From Aldrovandia affinis (Eukaryota; Chordata; Actinopteri; Notacanthiformes; Halosauridae), in NCBI GenBank assembly GCA_029706075.1, contig JAINUG010000020.1, forward strand, positions 5,166,860-5,230,859: 64,000 nucleotides of DNA, given 5' to 3'. A program made the translations under genes and the position numbers. Of the stretch, positions 12,755 to 26,056 are shown piece by piece. The notes beneath the pieces were generated by a model. The model was not told the origin of the DNA. It did not search any database and saw only the letters and a list, made by a program, of their open reading frames with translations. The number at the start of each line of letters is the position of its first letter. Position 1 is the first letter of the stretch.

Positions 12755-12810
12755 ATGCCATTTAGCAAACGCTTTTAGCCAAAGCGACGTACACTAATGA
12801 ATGCATACAT
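12755..12810 (+). repeat. SINE tail fragment
   Basis: A degenerate copy of the tail block (CATTTAGCAAACGCTTTTAG, CAAAGCGACGTACA). Confidence 0.45.
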
Positions 12811-12902
12811 TTTTCAGTGTATGTGATCCCAATTGGAAACGGACCCACAGCCTAAGCATTGTCAGTGCCGTCCTCTACCTACTGAGCCACACAGAACCAC
12901 AG

Positions 12903-13088
12903 TTACATTACATTACATTACATTACAGGCATTTGGCAGACGCTCTTATCCAGAGCGACGTACAACAAAGTGTTAACCGTAGTCAAGAACAGTTTAGCTG
13001 AAAGCCACCCTAGTGGGAAGTACAATTCCTGGGTGCTAGGAGCAACCACATAGTTAAACTAGGACCCTGTAGGTAAATCTACAGGGTC
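12903..13088 (+). repeat. Dispersed SINE-like repeat, copy 1
   Basis: A (TTACA)n head is followed by GGCATTTGGCAGACGCTCTT and a unique body (GTCAAGAACAGTTTAGCTGA, GGGTGCTAGGAGCAACCACA) ending near CCTGTAGGTAAATCT. Copy 2 lies inverted at 39983-40153 and is nearly identical. Confidence 0.8.
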
Positions 13089-13431
13089 TAAATCTCAGTT
13101 CTATCAACATCCCCCTCCCCATCACTGTAACAGGCATCAGAAGCTCCAGACTGACTCTGACGGAGCCAAATTGGACCAGTCTCCCCATGTTTGCTTTCCC
13201 AAGGCCTCGTTCCCTCTGCAGGGAGGGAATAACGTAAACTGTGCATCACACGAATGCCATGCAGTAACAGATTACAGCACACAAGCCCTGTCTAAAAGTG
13301 AATGTCGCCTGTCACTCACCGTTACTGTATAGCAAACGCACAACCAGTAATGAAATTCTGGATGTCTCAATGCTTCGGCCATCACTGTGCCAAAGCAAAC
13401 CGCTCGCGTGCCTTTACTAATACCACAAGCT

Positions 13432-13464
<33 letters not shown>

Positions 13465-13469
13465 GGAGA
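13432..13469 (+). repeat. (GA)n microsatellite
   Basis: A 38-base AG dinucleotide run with two interruptions. Confidence 0.8.
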
Positions 13470-13904
13470 AAATCGGTTCAAGAATATTTTTTGAAAAGGG
13501 CTTTGGGTAGAACAGGAGATGAAGTTTTGAGACAGGCAAGGCCGAGGCGTTATGAAATCAGCCCAGGCCTTGGATCCAGTTGGTTCAGAGGCGCACTACG
13601 CATCCTCAAAGGCACCAGCCCAGCCGCACGGCCCGCTGTCTGCGCTGACGGAGACATTCGCTTTTTTTGGCCCGTTTGGTGCGGCAAGGCTCCCCCTCTC
13701 AGCACGGCTTCGCTTTAATTTCACGCCACAGCTGACTCACAGCGCAGAGCCTCCACTTTCATCACATTTGTTATGAAAGGCATGTGATTCAGACGGCGCT
13801 GACTCACACCAGCCACGTAGGTGACTGTGGGAGCGCGTGCGTGGATTTCAGTCTCCCTCTCTTGCTCTCGCTCTTTCTCCATCTTTCTTTATTCCTCTTT
13901 CTTT

Positions 13905-13975
13905 TTTTTGACATTGTAGGCAATTTGGAAGACGTTCTAATCCAGAGCGATTTACAATAAGTGCGTTTAAATTGG
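13905..13975 (+). repeat. SINE tail fragment
   Basis: Reads TTGACATTGTAGGCAATTTG and then TAATCCAGAGCGATTTACAA, a diverged SINE tail. Confidence 0.5.
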
Positions 13976-16354
13976 CAAGAATAATCACGACTAGAGCAAG
14001 AGATCAGCACAGCAACAATACAACAGGCATCTTTCTTTCCCTTTCTCTATTGCTCTCTGTGTGCGATATGTGCCGATATAGAAACAGCGACACGGGATGA
14101 AATGCTATAGCGGGATTATAGGCTGCTCTGTTTGCGAATGCGTAGGGTCGTTAATTCTCCAATGGAACCTGGCCGCCCCCTTAAACTGCACCGTGTGGTT
14201 TAAAACGCGTTCAGTTGAAGCCCCTTTGTGCACAGAAGCCACAGCACCCACTGAGTAAACACAAACGCAGCTGTAAGCCACCATGTTAATCCTGTTCACC
14301 TCTTTGTGTTGTTTGCCCGGGACACACAATGGCATGGAAACAAAGAGAAGGAGCAACATGTGCTTGGGTGTTAATCTGTGTTGTTACACCCCAGCCCACC
14401 CCACCCCACAATCAATATCCTCCAGTAATCAGCTCAATAAACACACCGCTCCGCACAATCAAAGCCCTTAAATACTCAGCTCAATAAAGTCACTGTAGTG
14501 CCCTGCCCCCCTTCAATAGTCAGGTTTTGTACTGGTCCTCCACGTTACCATGACTCAAGTTTCCTCTGGGCGAGCATCCCCAAACTCGTAAATTCATCGC
14601 CCATCGCCACAACTGTATTATTTAGTCATGTTTGGTTGGATTAGAGTCATGGTTTTTAGTCAGGCTTTGATGCCTGCAGCCCTGCTCATCTCCCCCCACA
14701 ATCACAATCACTGACTCACTATAGAACCCCGCGTTTGGCTTCTTTTGAATTTACAGCTCATATTACAAAACACATGAGTCATATCAAATCTCAATATGAC
14801 CATAATAATTAACCATAAACCTTAAACCATAGACCATAAACATTAAATAATATTAAAAGGAATCATATTAAAATCATAAAGTGTTGTTTAAAGGAAGCTA
14901 TCTCCAGTGCGGTCTCAGCCCAGGTGTGCGTCATTGTAGCATTTTAAAAGTCCTCCTGCGTTTCTACTGACTGGCGCTGACAGAAAATCTCTAAAGCTCT
15001 CATAGTGCGAGTTTCAGTCGCCTTGATGTTCAACACTTCTGAATAAAACCATGAGCGACTTAACACCTTATTGTGAAATGTTTCGCAGAAACTGCTCTTC
15101 TCAGCACTTCTCAGACTGCAAAGTCATTGGTTAAGTAACCCCCCTCTTCTTAACTAAACAAATACTGCAAAGAAATGGGGAAGTCAATCTATCTAATTTG
15201 GTCTTTTCTATACACCATAAAACTGCAATCTTTTCAGTTGCTCAATTCTACAGTTTTTCCATGGCTGAATGTTCCTACTTTCTTAATGGCATTGTTCACT
15301 GCTTAAACATTTAGAGTCTGGAAATGTTGTTTTATCTAAGATATTAAGATTTGTGACTTGGTGTCAATGTTTATTATGCTGGTTAATCATTCCATCTGAA
15401 ACAATAGATGAAAAAAAATGAAATTACCATTCCTTAAATACATTTACTGTGGTACGACCTTTAAGAGAACACATGTATCCATTGAATGTATCATTCATCC
15501 AGTGCTCGCACTACTACTACAACAGATGTAGGCCCTACCCTGAGTTTGCTTGCGACAATTGCGCACATACCATAAAAACAAAGAGAAATGGATGGATCAC
15601 ATTGTTTACCCGTTTAAGTGGTTTGCCTAGAAGAACAGCCTTATGAGAGCCTTCAGCAAGGGTGTGCACATCACTGCTGGTGAAACTGTGGCAACCCTGA
15701 TTGCTGTAGGATGGAGTCACATCATTTCCTGTCCTGATTCACCAGCATGACAAGTGGCAGGAAGCAGGCCACCCACCTACTGAGATGAACACTGCCTCAG
15801 ACAGCTCTACCCACAGTCTGCCCAGTGCCTGGCTCTATGCGCGCCATTCTATGAACGCTCTGTACAGTATGCAGGGTCGCCTGCTTTCACGCATTGAGCC
15901 GGAGTCTCACACATCAATTCATCCATTTCACACACTCTCACACCACATCTGTAGTTTCTCACACGTTTAAATCCAAATCCATTTGGGTTAGAAAATGTCT
16001 GCGATTTTGTAAGTAGAGGCCCGCCTCAATCAGTGAAACAGGTAGCTCTCCACCATGTCAGATTCCTCCTCCGTCCCACAGACACCTGCGGTGCAGGGCA
16101 CCAGCTGTGTCCCTATCCCCTTGGCCCTGTGTTATCCCCTTAGCCTGTGCTATGTCTGCAGCACAGTGAGCAGTGAGCCACAGCAGCACAGCCGTGTGGG
16201 TGAAAGGCCCCAGGGTGACAGCTAGCATCAACTAAAAAAACAAACCCTCTATCGCTGCTAGCCTCCATAACCCTATATTCTGCTGACTTCACTGTCTTGG
16301 CGCACGTTTTCCCAGATCCACTCAAGAGGTCGAGCAATTCTATGAAGGTTGACG
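13976..16354. other. Intergenic stretch, nothing recognised
   Basis: Only short frames without domains are present. No RNA gene and no transposon ends were recognised. Confidence 0.5.
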
Positions 16355-16870
16355 CAGGTAACTGCCAAAATAAAGGAATCACTTGAGTAAATGAAGTGTT
16401 CTGAGGGCTCTGTTATGGTGTGGGGTGCATTTTCCAGGCATGCCAGTAAATGCCAATAAATACAAAGCCATTCGGAGTGCTCGCCTTCATCCAATGGTGA
16501 AGCATTTATATCCTGATGGGGGTAGTCTCTTCCAGGATGGCAACAATGAGTTGTCACTGAATGGTTTGATGAGCATGAAAAGAATATAGACCGTATGCCA
16601 TGGCTGTCTCAGTCACCAGATCTCAACCAAATTGAGCACTTATGGAAGATTCTGGAGCGGTACCTGAGACAGTGGTTTCCACCACCATGAACCGAACACC
16701 AAATGATGGAATTTCTCATGGAAGAATGATGATGCATTCCTCCAATATAGTTCCAGACACTTGTACAATCTATGCCAAGCTGTACTGAAGCTGTTCTTGT
16801 GGCTCATGGTGGCCGAACACCCTATAAAGACACTTTATTTCAATGTTTCCTTTATTTTGCCAGTTACCTG
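16355..16870 (+). mobile_element. Tc1/mariner relic (family A, internally deleted)
   Basis: Ends are inverted repeats of CAGGTAACTGCCAAAATAAA (left) and its near complement at the right (TTTATTTTGCCAGTTACCTG). The inside still shows a broken C-terminal transposase stretch (TCTGTTATGGTGTGGGGTGC, CCAGATCTCAACCAAATTGA). Most of the 5' half has been lost. Confidence 0.8.
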
Positions 16871-19800
16871 TAGATTAAAGTGAAAACACACCAGTTGCTA
16901 TTTGGTCCATTAAAGTTTAACATGACCGAAAGGGAGCAAAGGGGGGGTCACAATCAAAGATCACATAGACATGGTTTCCGATTGTGACTGTCCGTACCCC
17001 GGCACAAAGCCCAGCAAGACCATGCCACACATCCTTGAGTACATTTGTGGAGCGTGGGCCCATGAGCCTTTATGCCACTGCACAAGACTAAGCTCTGTCC
17101 AGACTGAGGTATGCCAAACATTCCATGCGTGGAACAGATGCAGCCAAAAATGGTTAAGATCTTTACAGAGCAGGAGCTTTGAGTGCCAGTCCACTGCCTC
17201 CTCGCACACCCAGGGCTGATCGGAGATGGGAGGTAAATAGAACCTTGCATGGTCTGTGAGCCTCAAGATCTGTTTCACATTGAAACAGCTTCATGGTGCT
17301 CTGTGCTGACAGTAAGGATCAATCATACGACTCGGAAACGCATCATGAGCAAACTGATTGTAATACACTTGAGTATGCACATATTTTTTTTTTTTTTTTT
17401 TTTGAATAATTTTATGTGCTCTTATCTGAATTATTTCTTTTTTTATATCAAAGGGTAGGTTCAAACATGAACAATCTATTTAACAATAGATTCTGGGAAG
17501 TATAGTTTTGAACAGCCCATAATAACTGCACATCCAAAGAGAAAGTATGGCCTACAGAGTAAATGTACGTATCTACAAAGGATGTTCTGCAAAGCAACTA
17601 GAATTCCCTAATTCCTTTAATGAGCTTCTTCATGAGGAAAACTAATAAAAACACAAAAGATTACAGGCCAATTGCTTCTCAAAAATGAATTGTGTAGCCT
17701 CTTCAAAACCACCACCCCCCCTCTCCACAGGAAAACAATGCGACAAGTTAAATTGAACTTCAGAATGATGACATCATCACTCACAGCTTCAGAAGGATGA
17801 CATCACTGCTCCCAGCTTAGCTTCAGGGTGGAATGGGCTTCCACTGACTCACAGCACTGGGTGGGGTAGCATTCTGTTGAGATAAGCTAACCCACAGACC
17901 AGCCCTGTTGACTGTTCTCTCTCAGCTAAAAACATGAGGCTCTTTCCCCATGTTCTGGGGGGCAGAAGAAGTCTTAACATAGACACTGGAAAACAAGTAT
18001 GCAGGGAACAAATAAAACCTTAGAATAAAAGCACTCTGAACTGTGCCTTGGTGTGCCAAGCCTTACTTGTTATTTATTGCATTTTAACTGTTATATCATT
18101 TAGAAATCTACATTTTCATTGCATGATAGTATTGCAGTAGGGGTTTGACTGTTTATATTCCCTGACATGTTTGGTGGAATATGATAAGGAAGGGTTGGAT
18201 GAAAGCATTAACCATATTAGTCACAGCCTATTTGAACAGGCTACCACAAATCCTTGGTACTCAAAAGACATGCATTTGTCCACATTTAAAGCCACAGTGA
18301 CTAGGTTTGCAGACGCTGTAATATGTGGTCACTACAACATAAAAAAGAAAAGGAACATTCCATTCCCAAGAGCAACATGAACTCATGTGTTAGCCTGAAC
18401 AATGCCATTGACAACACTTTTCTGGGTAGTCAGGCCTGCATACAATAAAAATAAAAGTATGCTGGTGAGGTCGAGAGCTAAAGAAAATGTGTGATGTGTT
18501 TAAACTGGTTATTAGACCTCATGGCCCTCACAAGATGGCTGCTAAGTAAATGCTCTATGTGGCCAATAAAACACATATCCTGGGTTTGGTGTTTTGCTGA
18601 AAACAATAGTGACAGTGGTATCACTGAATGGTTTATGAATTTCCACACAGATCATGTGACTCTAAACAGGTTACTGACAATACTGCCAACAGTAACTCTG
18701 TGGACAACTTGCTCTACAAACATTATCGTTTTTTGTATTTTTTTTTTTAATACCATAATAAAACTTTTTTTCCCACGTCACCGATCTAAAAACACCACAC
18801 TTACCTTTTACTGGTCAGATGAAGGCCATGGGTAATTTAATAATATGTGTAATACAACTGTTGTCATTTACAAATATGATTAGATATAGCCTGCCAAAAG
18901 TGTCAGGCCAAGAGTGAGGCCTGACATTAATCTACATATTTAACCTTTCTCTCACATCTGTAAAAAAGATTGATACATTCCCAGAAAGTATAATCATGAG
19001 AGTTTGTAGCAAATCTAAATGACACTGTGTCTGACTAAATGTGTTCCGGAATGTGTGATTTGCTTCCAGTCAGAACTTTTAGGAAAAATGACTGTGAAGT
19101 AGGGTGAACACCCTGTTTTTCATTAAAATATCTTGAGATAAGCATCTAAAGGCAAGTCGCCATCAGGGATGAGAGGTGGCTCTCGGAACACTAAAATAAA
19201 TCAATCTGATTTCCCCCTTAAATAGTTTTCAGAGCGCCAACCATCTCTGGGGTATTTGGGGTGTTTTTATGTCCTTGATTTGGTTGCGGTCACTGCCTTG
19301 CCATTTTCAAGTGAGACAGTAAGGAGAGGGTGTCCATGACGTGTGGTCCCTTGAAGAGGGGCACGATAAGAAGGAGTTGCGAGAATGTAATACACAAACC
19401 AAACCCCAGCCTTTGTTCGACGGCAACACCGCGGACAGCCCTGTGAAAGGCCTTGCAAGGGATGTGCTCAACACCTCAGCACGAGGCCTGAGTTCTCGCG
19501 AGATTAAAGCGCTGTCTTTGATGAGCTGGAGAGTTTGTCACTCTGCAAGGATTCCACAAGACCGATCGGCTAAGTAGATGAGGGGACCTGCAAGACGCGG
19601 GGGTGACAGCTGGAGGAGGTGCGACTGCGGATTTGAAACACGTCATCGTGGGGCGTCCATTCAGTCCGAGGCATCAATTAACAAATCAGAGTTAATTATG
19701 TCATTACTCCCATAGGTTACAGACAATCATTTTGTTTATTCTTGTTTGATATGATAATAGTATTCAGACTTCCTCCATTTTAATTTGGGTTAAGATTATC

Positions 19801-22800
19801 AGGTTATGTTGACAGGCAGCAAACAATAAGCAACCGTGAATTAAATTTAAACGCATCCCCCCATATTCAAAGCTCAGAACAGGAAATTTGTTTAGCAAAA
19901 CATCAGCTCTGAATGCATGATCTCAGTGAATCTCAATCTGTATAACCATATAAGCCTGGGAAACAGACCCCACCACACCAGACCCTGAAACACTATTAAA
20001 TTCAGCTCTGAGCCATCAGTCACGGCCAGACTAAAATACCACTGTGTAACTTGTTTATGCTAAGGGACCTGAAGCAGCAATGGAATTTCTGCTTTCACAA
20101 TCAGTGCCAGTCAATTGCCCCAAATTCTGAAAACTGAGGGTCAGGCCACAGAGAGACTGGGTGACACTGAATCCACTGTTGCTCTCCCTTCGAACATCTC
20201 TCTCTCTGCTGAAAAAGTCCCTCTGATGTTTTGATTAACAAAGCTCTTGCACAAAGTTGCATGACGCAATCCACCAGCAGAGTCTCTTTTCCATTGATTC
20301 ACAACTACAGCAGCAATGGGAAGCTGCCCAGCTGAGCTCCTTTTGCGAGCGGCAACAGGAAGCGAGTCTCGTCAAGCTGTCGTCTGATGGCCCAGAAGCC
20401 AAACCCTGTCCCCGTGGGCCTCTGGAGCATGCTCTGGTTATGTGGAATGAGGAGTGTATTCAGGAAGAACTCAAGCAAAAACTCTTAGGGCCTTCTCCTC
20501 TGGCAATTCGTCGTACCCGACCCCATCATTATCCATTTAATGCAGGCCACAGAGGAAAAGCAAACAGCATTTCTTATATCTGAAATTCGAACACACTGGT
20601 AGTGCAACACTGTGCAACACTCTTTGGCAAATCTGCTCATTAAGAGATATAAAGGTTGCAATTCCTCAAGAGTGAACACCATTCAGAATTTCAAAATAAT
20701 AAACTACGTCGGTGTTGACATACCTTCATCAATGCTTAGAACTGCATAGTAAAGAAGTGTTCACGCTGGTATCATGTGCAAATTGTATATGCATTTTGTG
20801 TTCTATTGTTTTTTAAGAGCGAGATTTGTTTGGATTTGTTTCGACTAACTCACTGAAATGAGATCTCAGAAGTGGAAACGTGAGCTGCCACCCTCAGAAG
20901 CAAACAGCCAGGCTTTGTGGAATCAGACACCATTCAAACGCCAACCAGCACTGCTAATCCCATTAGTGTCAGACACCTAAGCCATTCCCTCTTTGTAAAC
21001 TAGGCTAATTGGAGCATTTCCTTATGTGTGACCTCCTGCCTTTCAAAGCTGAGACACAGAGCAGGGCGCAGGCTGTGTCCCACCAGCCCAAAAAAGGACG
21101 CACTCCTAGAAATAAAGGGGACGGGGTGTGCTGGAGACATCCCAGGAAGCGCACTCGGCATGACTGGCAGCTGCTTTGTGTTCTCGAGTGGGCAGGTCAC
21201 CACGGATCTGTGTATCCGTTTCCATGGCGCCAAAGTACAGGCCCCTTCAGCACCGAGCCTCTGTCAGCTTAACCTTTGTTCCCATGGTTATAATATTTCC
21301 TAACCCCCGGATGTGTTGTGTTTACAGCTGGGACGAGGCCTGACCCTTCAATACAGCTTGTTTACAACTGTCATATTTCTCTCCGTTTTCAAATTAAGAG
21401 CAAACTAATTGGTCACTTTGAGGCGCACTACGGAAAACGTTACGACAAGAGTCCTATAGTCCAACGAAAAAAGAGAGAGTGACTCATCATTCTCCCGGAG
21501 TCTCTCCATGGGCGATTCCTAATCGAGGAAGCGGTAAAATAAATCGACAAAAGCAAGAAACCGTTACAAATGCATTTACAAGATATTTCAAGATATCTGG
21601 TTTGCAAGCGGCAGCGAAGCATTTTATTTTGAAGCCGGAAGAAATGCAGAATTTAAAAGAGCGGAGTGGTGTGGACTCTGCAGCGCGCCGTGCACTAAAT
21701 GTTTCCTTTCGTAAGCCTTCAGCCCACGGCACGGGCACAAGTGAGTGTGTTCTTTTTAAGGAGAAGTCTCCCACTCACGGGCTGACTGCGAGGCAGCACA
21801 GGAAGCTCCCTCACCCACACAAACAGCCACTGACACATTTCAGGACCATGACGGGACGAGAGCAATGTATCTCGAGATGCAGGCATGAGGCTTCCCTTTG
21901 AGGTTCTAATTACCCATACCCCCTCAGCTATGAGCAGGCTTAAATGGCGGCATTACAGCCCATGTACAAAGTGGATTGCGTCTGAGAATGTTTAGGGCAC
22001 GGCGAATTTGACTGTATTTCACAGCAGCATTTGAGAAGCCAGACGCCTGCCACATTGTTATGGATGCTCTTGACCAGGGCACGTTTGGTACGCTTGTTCA
22101 ACTGATTGCATTTTAAACCAAAGCCCAAAATAGAGTGGTGGATCTTAACGAGCAGAACACAGCTGAAATTGCTCAAAGCGACTTACGGTATTAAAGAGGA
22201 CACTGTATTGAACAAAGACATTTTCAATTTGCTTCTCTAATTTCCCCTCGCTCTGCGGTTCACGGCAGACTTCACAGATGCAGAAACGGCATCTGGATTC
22301 AAACGTCACTGCGGGGCACTTCTGTAAACGTGCCTGTGAGTAATTGAGCACCCAGTCGGAGGAAGTCCTGTCATTAGCTTGATTAAACTTAACAGACTTC
22401 ACTGAAATAGAAAAGAGGATATGGGGGAGGGGAGGAGGGAGATCACTGTATCTGCCAGTCAGACGCGTTAATTTTAACACTCAGAGCAGGACGTTACGAA
22501 ATGCCTTTGCGAAACATGTTGTCTTCAAATGTAAATGTACAAAAATAGACAATTATACAGAATACAAATTGCACAATGTGAAAGGTTGAAATGCAAACAC
22601 AAGTCTGTAAGGGAGCTGCATCTCAGAAAGTGAAGATACCATGGATCTGGAACCATGGGGACACATATTATATCCATCCTGCTTCATCTATGACCTCCCA
22701 ACATTCTACAGATCCAACATGGCTCTCATTCTTGGGAAATTATTACAACTACCCCTTACACAGTGGTGTAGGGGCAGTCGGTACTCATCCCCCAAGAGTA

Positions 22801-23980
22801 AAATACAGCTTCCAAATGAATGCTCACTACTCTGACTTTTATGCCTGCAAAGGAACTGGACACAGAGTATATCTGATAACCAAGTCTGGCCTAAATTTAC
22901 CCACCGTGCTCCCACTACCAGTGGATCTCTATCTGAGAACTTTCCGGATGCTGGTGACAGCTGCAGTGTCCGCTAGCTTCAGCGCCTGCATCAAAAACAA
23001 AACCTCATGTGCCAAAGAGCACGCAATTAAACCTGGCTCTGAGCTGAGTGAGAATGCTATTCCAGTCTTATCTTCTACATGAAAGCATGTTGTCTTTCAT
23101 TCTTTAAAAAAAGCTGTAACTTAAATGGTGCTGCTGAGCTATTATATGGGGAGAGAGTGCTTTTTTCCAAAAGGAAAGCCATGTTTCAAGCATGTGAGCA
23201 AAATAAAATGCTTTCCATGCAACAAACCACACAATTCAGACTGGTATTGTAACTCTGTAAGGCGTGGATATTTAAAGCTTAGCAAAAATAACTTTTAAGA
23301 CCTGAAACTCACTTTAGGACCACGTTAACAAGTTTAAATGGAGCAAACGTCTCTAAGATAAACAATCTCATGATGTGGATGACACATCAGTGACACATCA
23401 AATCTAAAAACAGATAATGACAGATAATCATAGTGGCCTTCTCCACTGTTAAATATTGTATTCTCTATAGAAATTTGATAGATAGGTATATAGGCAAACA
23501 AATACCTTTAAAAATACAGTTTACAGTACAACCTGAATATAACTGGTTGACACAGAGGTCTAGCCGCTCTGAATGGTCAGGTTGGACTCTCACAGTCAAC
23601 ATAACAAGACACAGTTGCACAACACGCAAAGACCAATGCTTTCCAACCATTACTTAATGACAGCAGCACAGTACAATGCTTCAGCTTTTCCAAAGCCTGC
23701 AACGCTATTTTATAGTTTGCATGCCAAACTATTTTATGTGCCATCATTTTCCCAGGTCTGTCATAAAATCAAGTCATGGGTCAGCAAAGAGGCAACACAC
23801 TAGGAAAAAAGCTAAAAGGCATTAAGCTGTAAGATCTAAGATCAAAGGGGACCCAAGGCGAGGACACAGTCAGATGTTCAACCTTAATCTACAGTCTCTA
23901 AACCTTGAGTTTCCCTTGAGGCGAACGGCACCGATACTATATCTGCTTTAGCTACTTTCACTGCCTCCTGTATCATTGCT
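16871..23980. other. Long gene-poor stretch
   Basis: The largest frames here are 140 codons (21479-21901) and 163 codons (22591-23082), neither with a recognised domain, splice structure or start context. A poly-T run lies at 17389-17403. Conserved regulatory DNA is possible but cannot be judged from one sequence. Confidence 0.4.
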
Positions 23981-23984
23981 GCTG

Positions 23985-24049
23985 TGACAAACCAAATTTC
24001 CCCCCCGGGATTAATAAAGACTATTTTATCTTATCTTATCTTATCTTAC
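23985..24049 (+). mobile_element. LINE 3' tail with (TTATC)n
   Basis: ACAAACCAAATTTCCCC followed by GGGATTAATAAAGACTATT and then TTATC repeats is the usual 3' end of fish non-LTR retrotransposons, which end in a short tandem repeat. Confidence 0.6.
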
Positions 24050-24836
24050 TCGTTTACATGGGGAAATATCACAAAGCTTCACACACTCTATACTGGATTA
24101 TATCAAATGAAACATTGCCAATTGGTTATATATGATTGTTTATAAAAAGGTTTAAGAGTACTCAGAGCTTAAGATAAATTACTGTGACCATATTTGTGAC
24201 CTATGCATTCTGAGAAGATACAACGTGACATGAAAAATAAAAAAAACAGACTACCGGTACATCATTACTTTCACAATATTTTCTATTTGAGGTGTGCTCC
24301 CCATGGCAACCATACTGTTTTCCTTTGAATAAACTAAAACCCCACTCCCTTTCTCTTCCTGCAAGCTTCCATGCAGTCTCTCCTTTCCGGCTTTCTGCGT
24401 GCCTTTCTAGTAAGCATTTTAATTACCAGTGGTGCAATACCATCATTGCTATTGAGTCATGCAAGGGGTGGGACGAATTGCCTCTCATGTAAACTGCTGG
24501 CTTGCTCAAAGAGTTTCTTCACACACTTATCTTCACGTTAATAACTTTCGTGTGATAAGCACACTGGCAATGGACCTTCCATTTCAGATCTATATGTTTC
24601 ATCGGGTTTTAGCTATGTCAGTTGTAATTTGAAAAACAGTCGGCATAATAGGGTACCGTGTAATACGACCAACTAGCCTATAACGTTAGGACATGCAAAG
24701 TGTACTATTCCCGTTTTGCGTCCTTGTATTACAAACGAACGGGTGTAAGGGACTGGAGGTGTAACTACCTCGAGTATCTTGTAGTTAACTTACTATAAAA
24801 CACGTCTGTTAACTGCTACAGCCCTTGCAACATATG

Positions 24837-24845
24837 TTTTCATCA
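24837..24845 (-). promoter_or_regulatory. C/EBP-ATF composite (CARE)-like motif
   Basis: The minus strand reads TGATGAAAA, fitting the TGATGxAAx pattern bound by ATF4 with C/EBP or CHOP. Mammalian TRIB3 is a well-known ATF4/CHOP target, so the site is plausible here. A 9-bp match is easy to find by chance. Confidence 0.25.
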
Positions 24846-25179
24846 CACAGACATTGTTTGTGTAGTCGGCACTGCCTGTCTTTGTGACTATTGCGGGGTT
24901 AACCTACCGGTGTCGTCAGACAAGAAGGGAGGGACTAGGATGTTGCAATCATGGCCAGTTCAACATCATCAACTTGAAACTACTGTAATAGAGGGAGGGT
25001 ATTTCAAGCGTCTACTTTACATCAGACTTGGTGCAGTTAGACGGGCAGGTGGCGGGAGCACTTCTGATCCAAGGTCCTCATCGAAGATCTAGACTGGATT
25101 AAAATGCCTGTTTAGCTGGCTAATTGTGTCGATCAGGTGGTGTAAATATAGTTCATATATAGCGGGGTTCGGTCTTCGG

Positions 25180-26056
25180 TAGCTAGTTGTAACTCTGCTA
25201 GGGCTACGGCACATTAATACGGACTTTTCGCTTTGCTAGTTCGCTTCCAAAGTGCAACTGCGATACAGTTAACGTTAGTTGGATAGTCTGGGTAGCAATC
25301 GAGCTAGCTACATTTTCTTTACTGATGTTAGCTAGTGGTTTGCTTTAAAGTGTAGATTTCAAACTTGACAACATACCTGACGTGGAATAGCACACACCTC
25401 TCTGGAACAAGGCATACATCAGAACGCCAAAGTCAATGAATATTGAAAAGTGAGCACTCATTCGCCAATTCAGCGGGAATACCGAACAAAGACTTCCCAC
25501 AGAACAAAAACGAGAACACCGGTAGCTAACATTAGCTGGATATAGCTAATTATCTGCTGCCTGGCTGCACGTCAAAGTGGACTGATCAGCTGCCTGCCTT
25601 TGACAAGGGAAGCGCGAGTCGGGATTGTCAAAGAAAATCATTGAATGAACCCGATTTTCGAATATCTGCTTGAATCGTGGATCCACGAATGATACTCTTG
25701 CAGTCGCGGAGACCATTAACCAGTGACCATTTAACACGCTAGCGGGCGAACTGCATTTTTCTGTTCTCGCTGAAGCGAGAGGAATCTTGTGGTCAAAAGG
25801 ATCTAACGTTAGTGAGTTATCTTACAAGCGACAATATCGCTCCATCATAATTTCTGCGTTTTTCATCATTTATTGTCAGTACTATTAGTCCTTTTGTTTT
25901 AAACTAACGTTATTTTTTGCATCGCATCTTGGATAATGTTTTCTTACAACTGACCGCTCTGGTTGAAACTGGAATTGCCCTTGCTAGTTGGCAAGCTAAC
26001 GTTAGCAACCATTGTTCGTTTGCTGAAGAGTGGATCCTTTGTCTTCCACAAACGAG
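25180..26056 (+). other. Possible 5' non-coding exon and promoter region of trib3
   Basis: The coding start of trib3 sits right at a splice acceptor, so a leader exon must lie upstream. The best donor is GAG|GTAAGG at 26056/26057. A TATA-like stretch lies near 25156-25163. The area 24.6-26.1 kb is richer in CpG than its surroundings and holds five TAACGTTA palindromes. The 5' edge given here is a guess; no transcript evidence is available. Confidence 0.35.
25860..25868 (-). promoter_or_regulatory. Second CARE-like motif upstream of trib3
   Basis: The same minus-strand TGATGAAAA occurs about 190 bases before the proposed leader-exon donor. It could lie in the promoter or within the leader exon. 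It is supported only by motif match and by the known ATF4 control of TRIB3 in mammals. Confidence 0.25.

Noticed and set aside
22591-23082. A possible 163-residue protein
   Set aside because: No domain, no splice signals fitting a gene, and low-complexity-free but family-less sequence; a chance frame is more likely.
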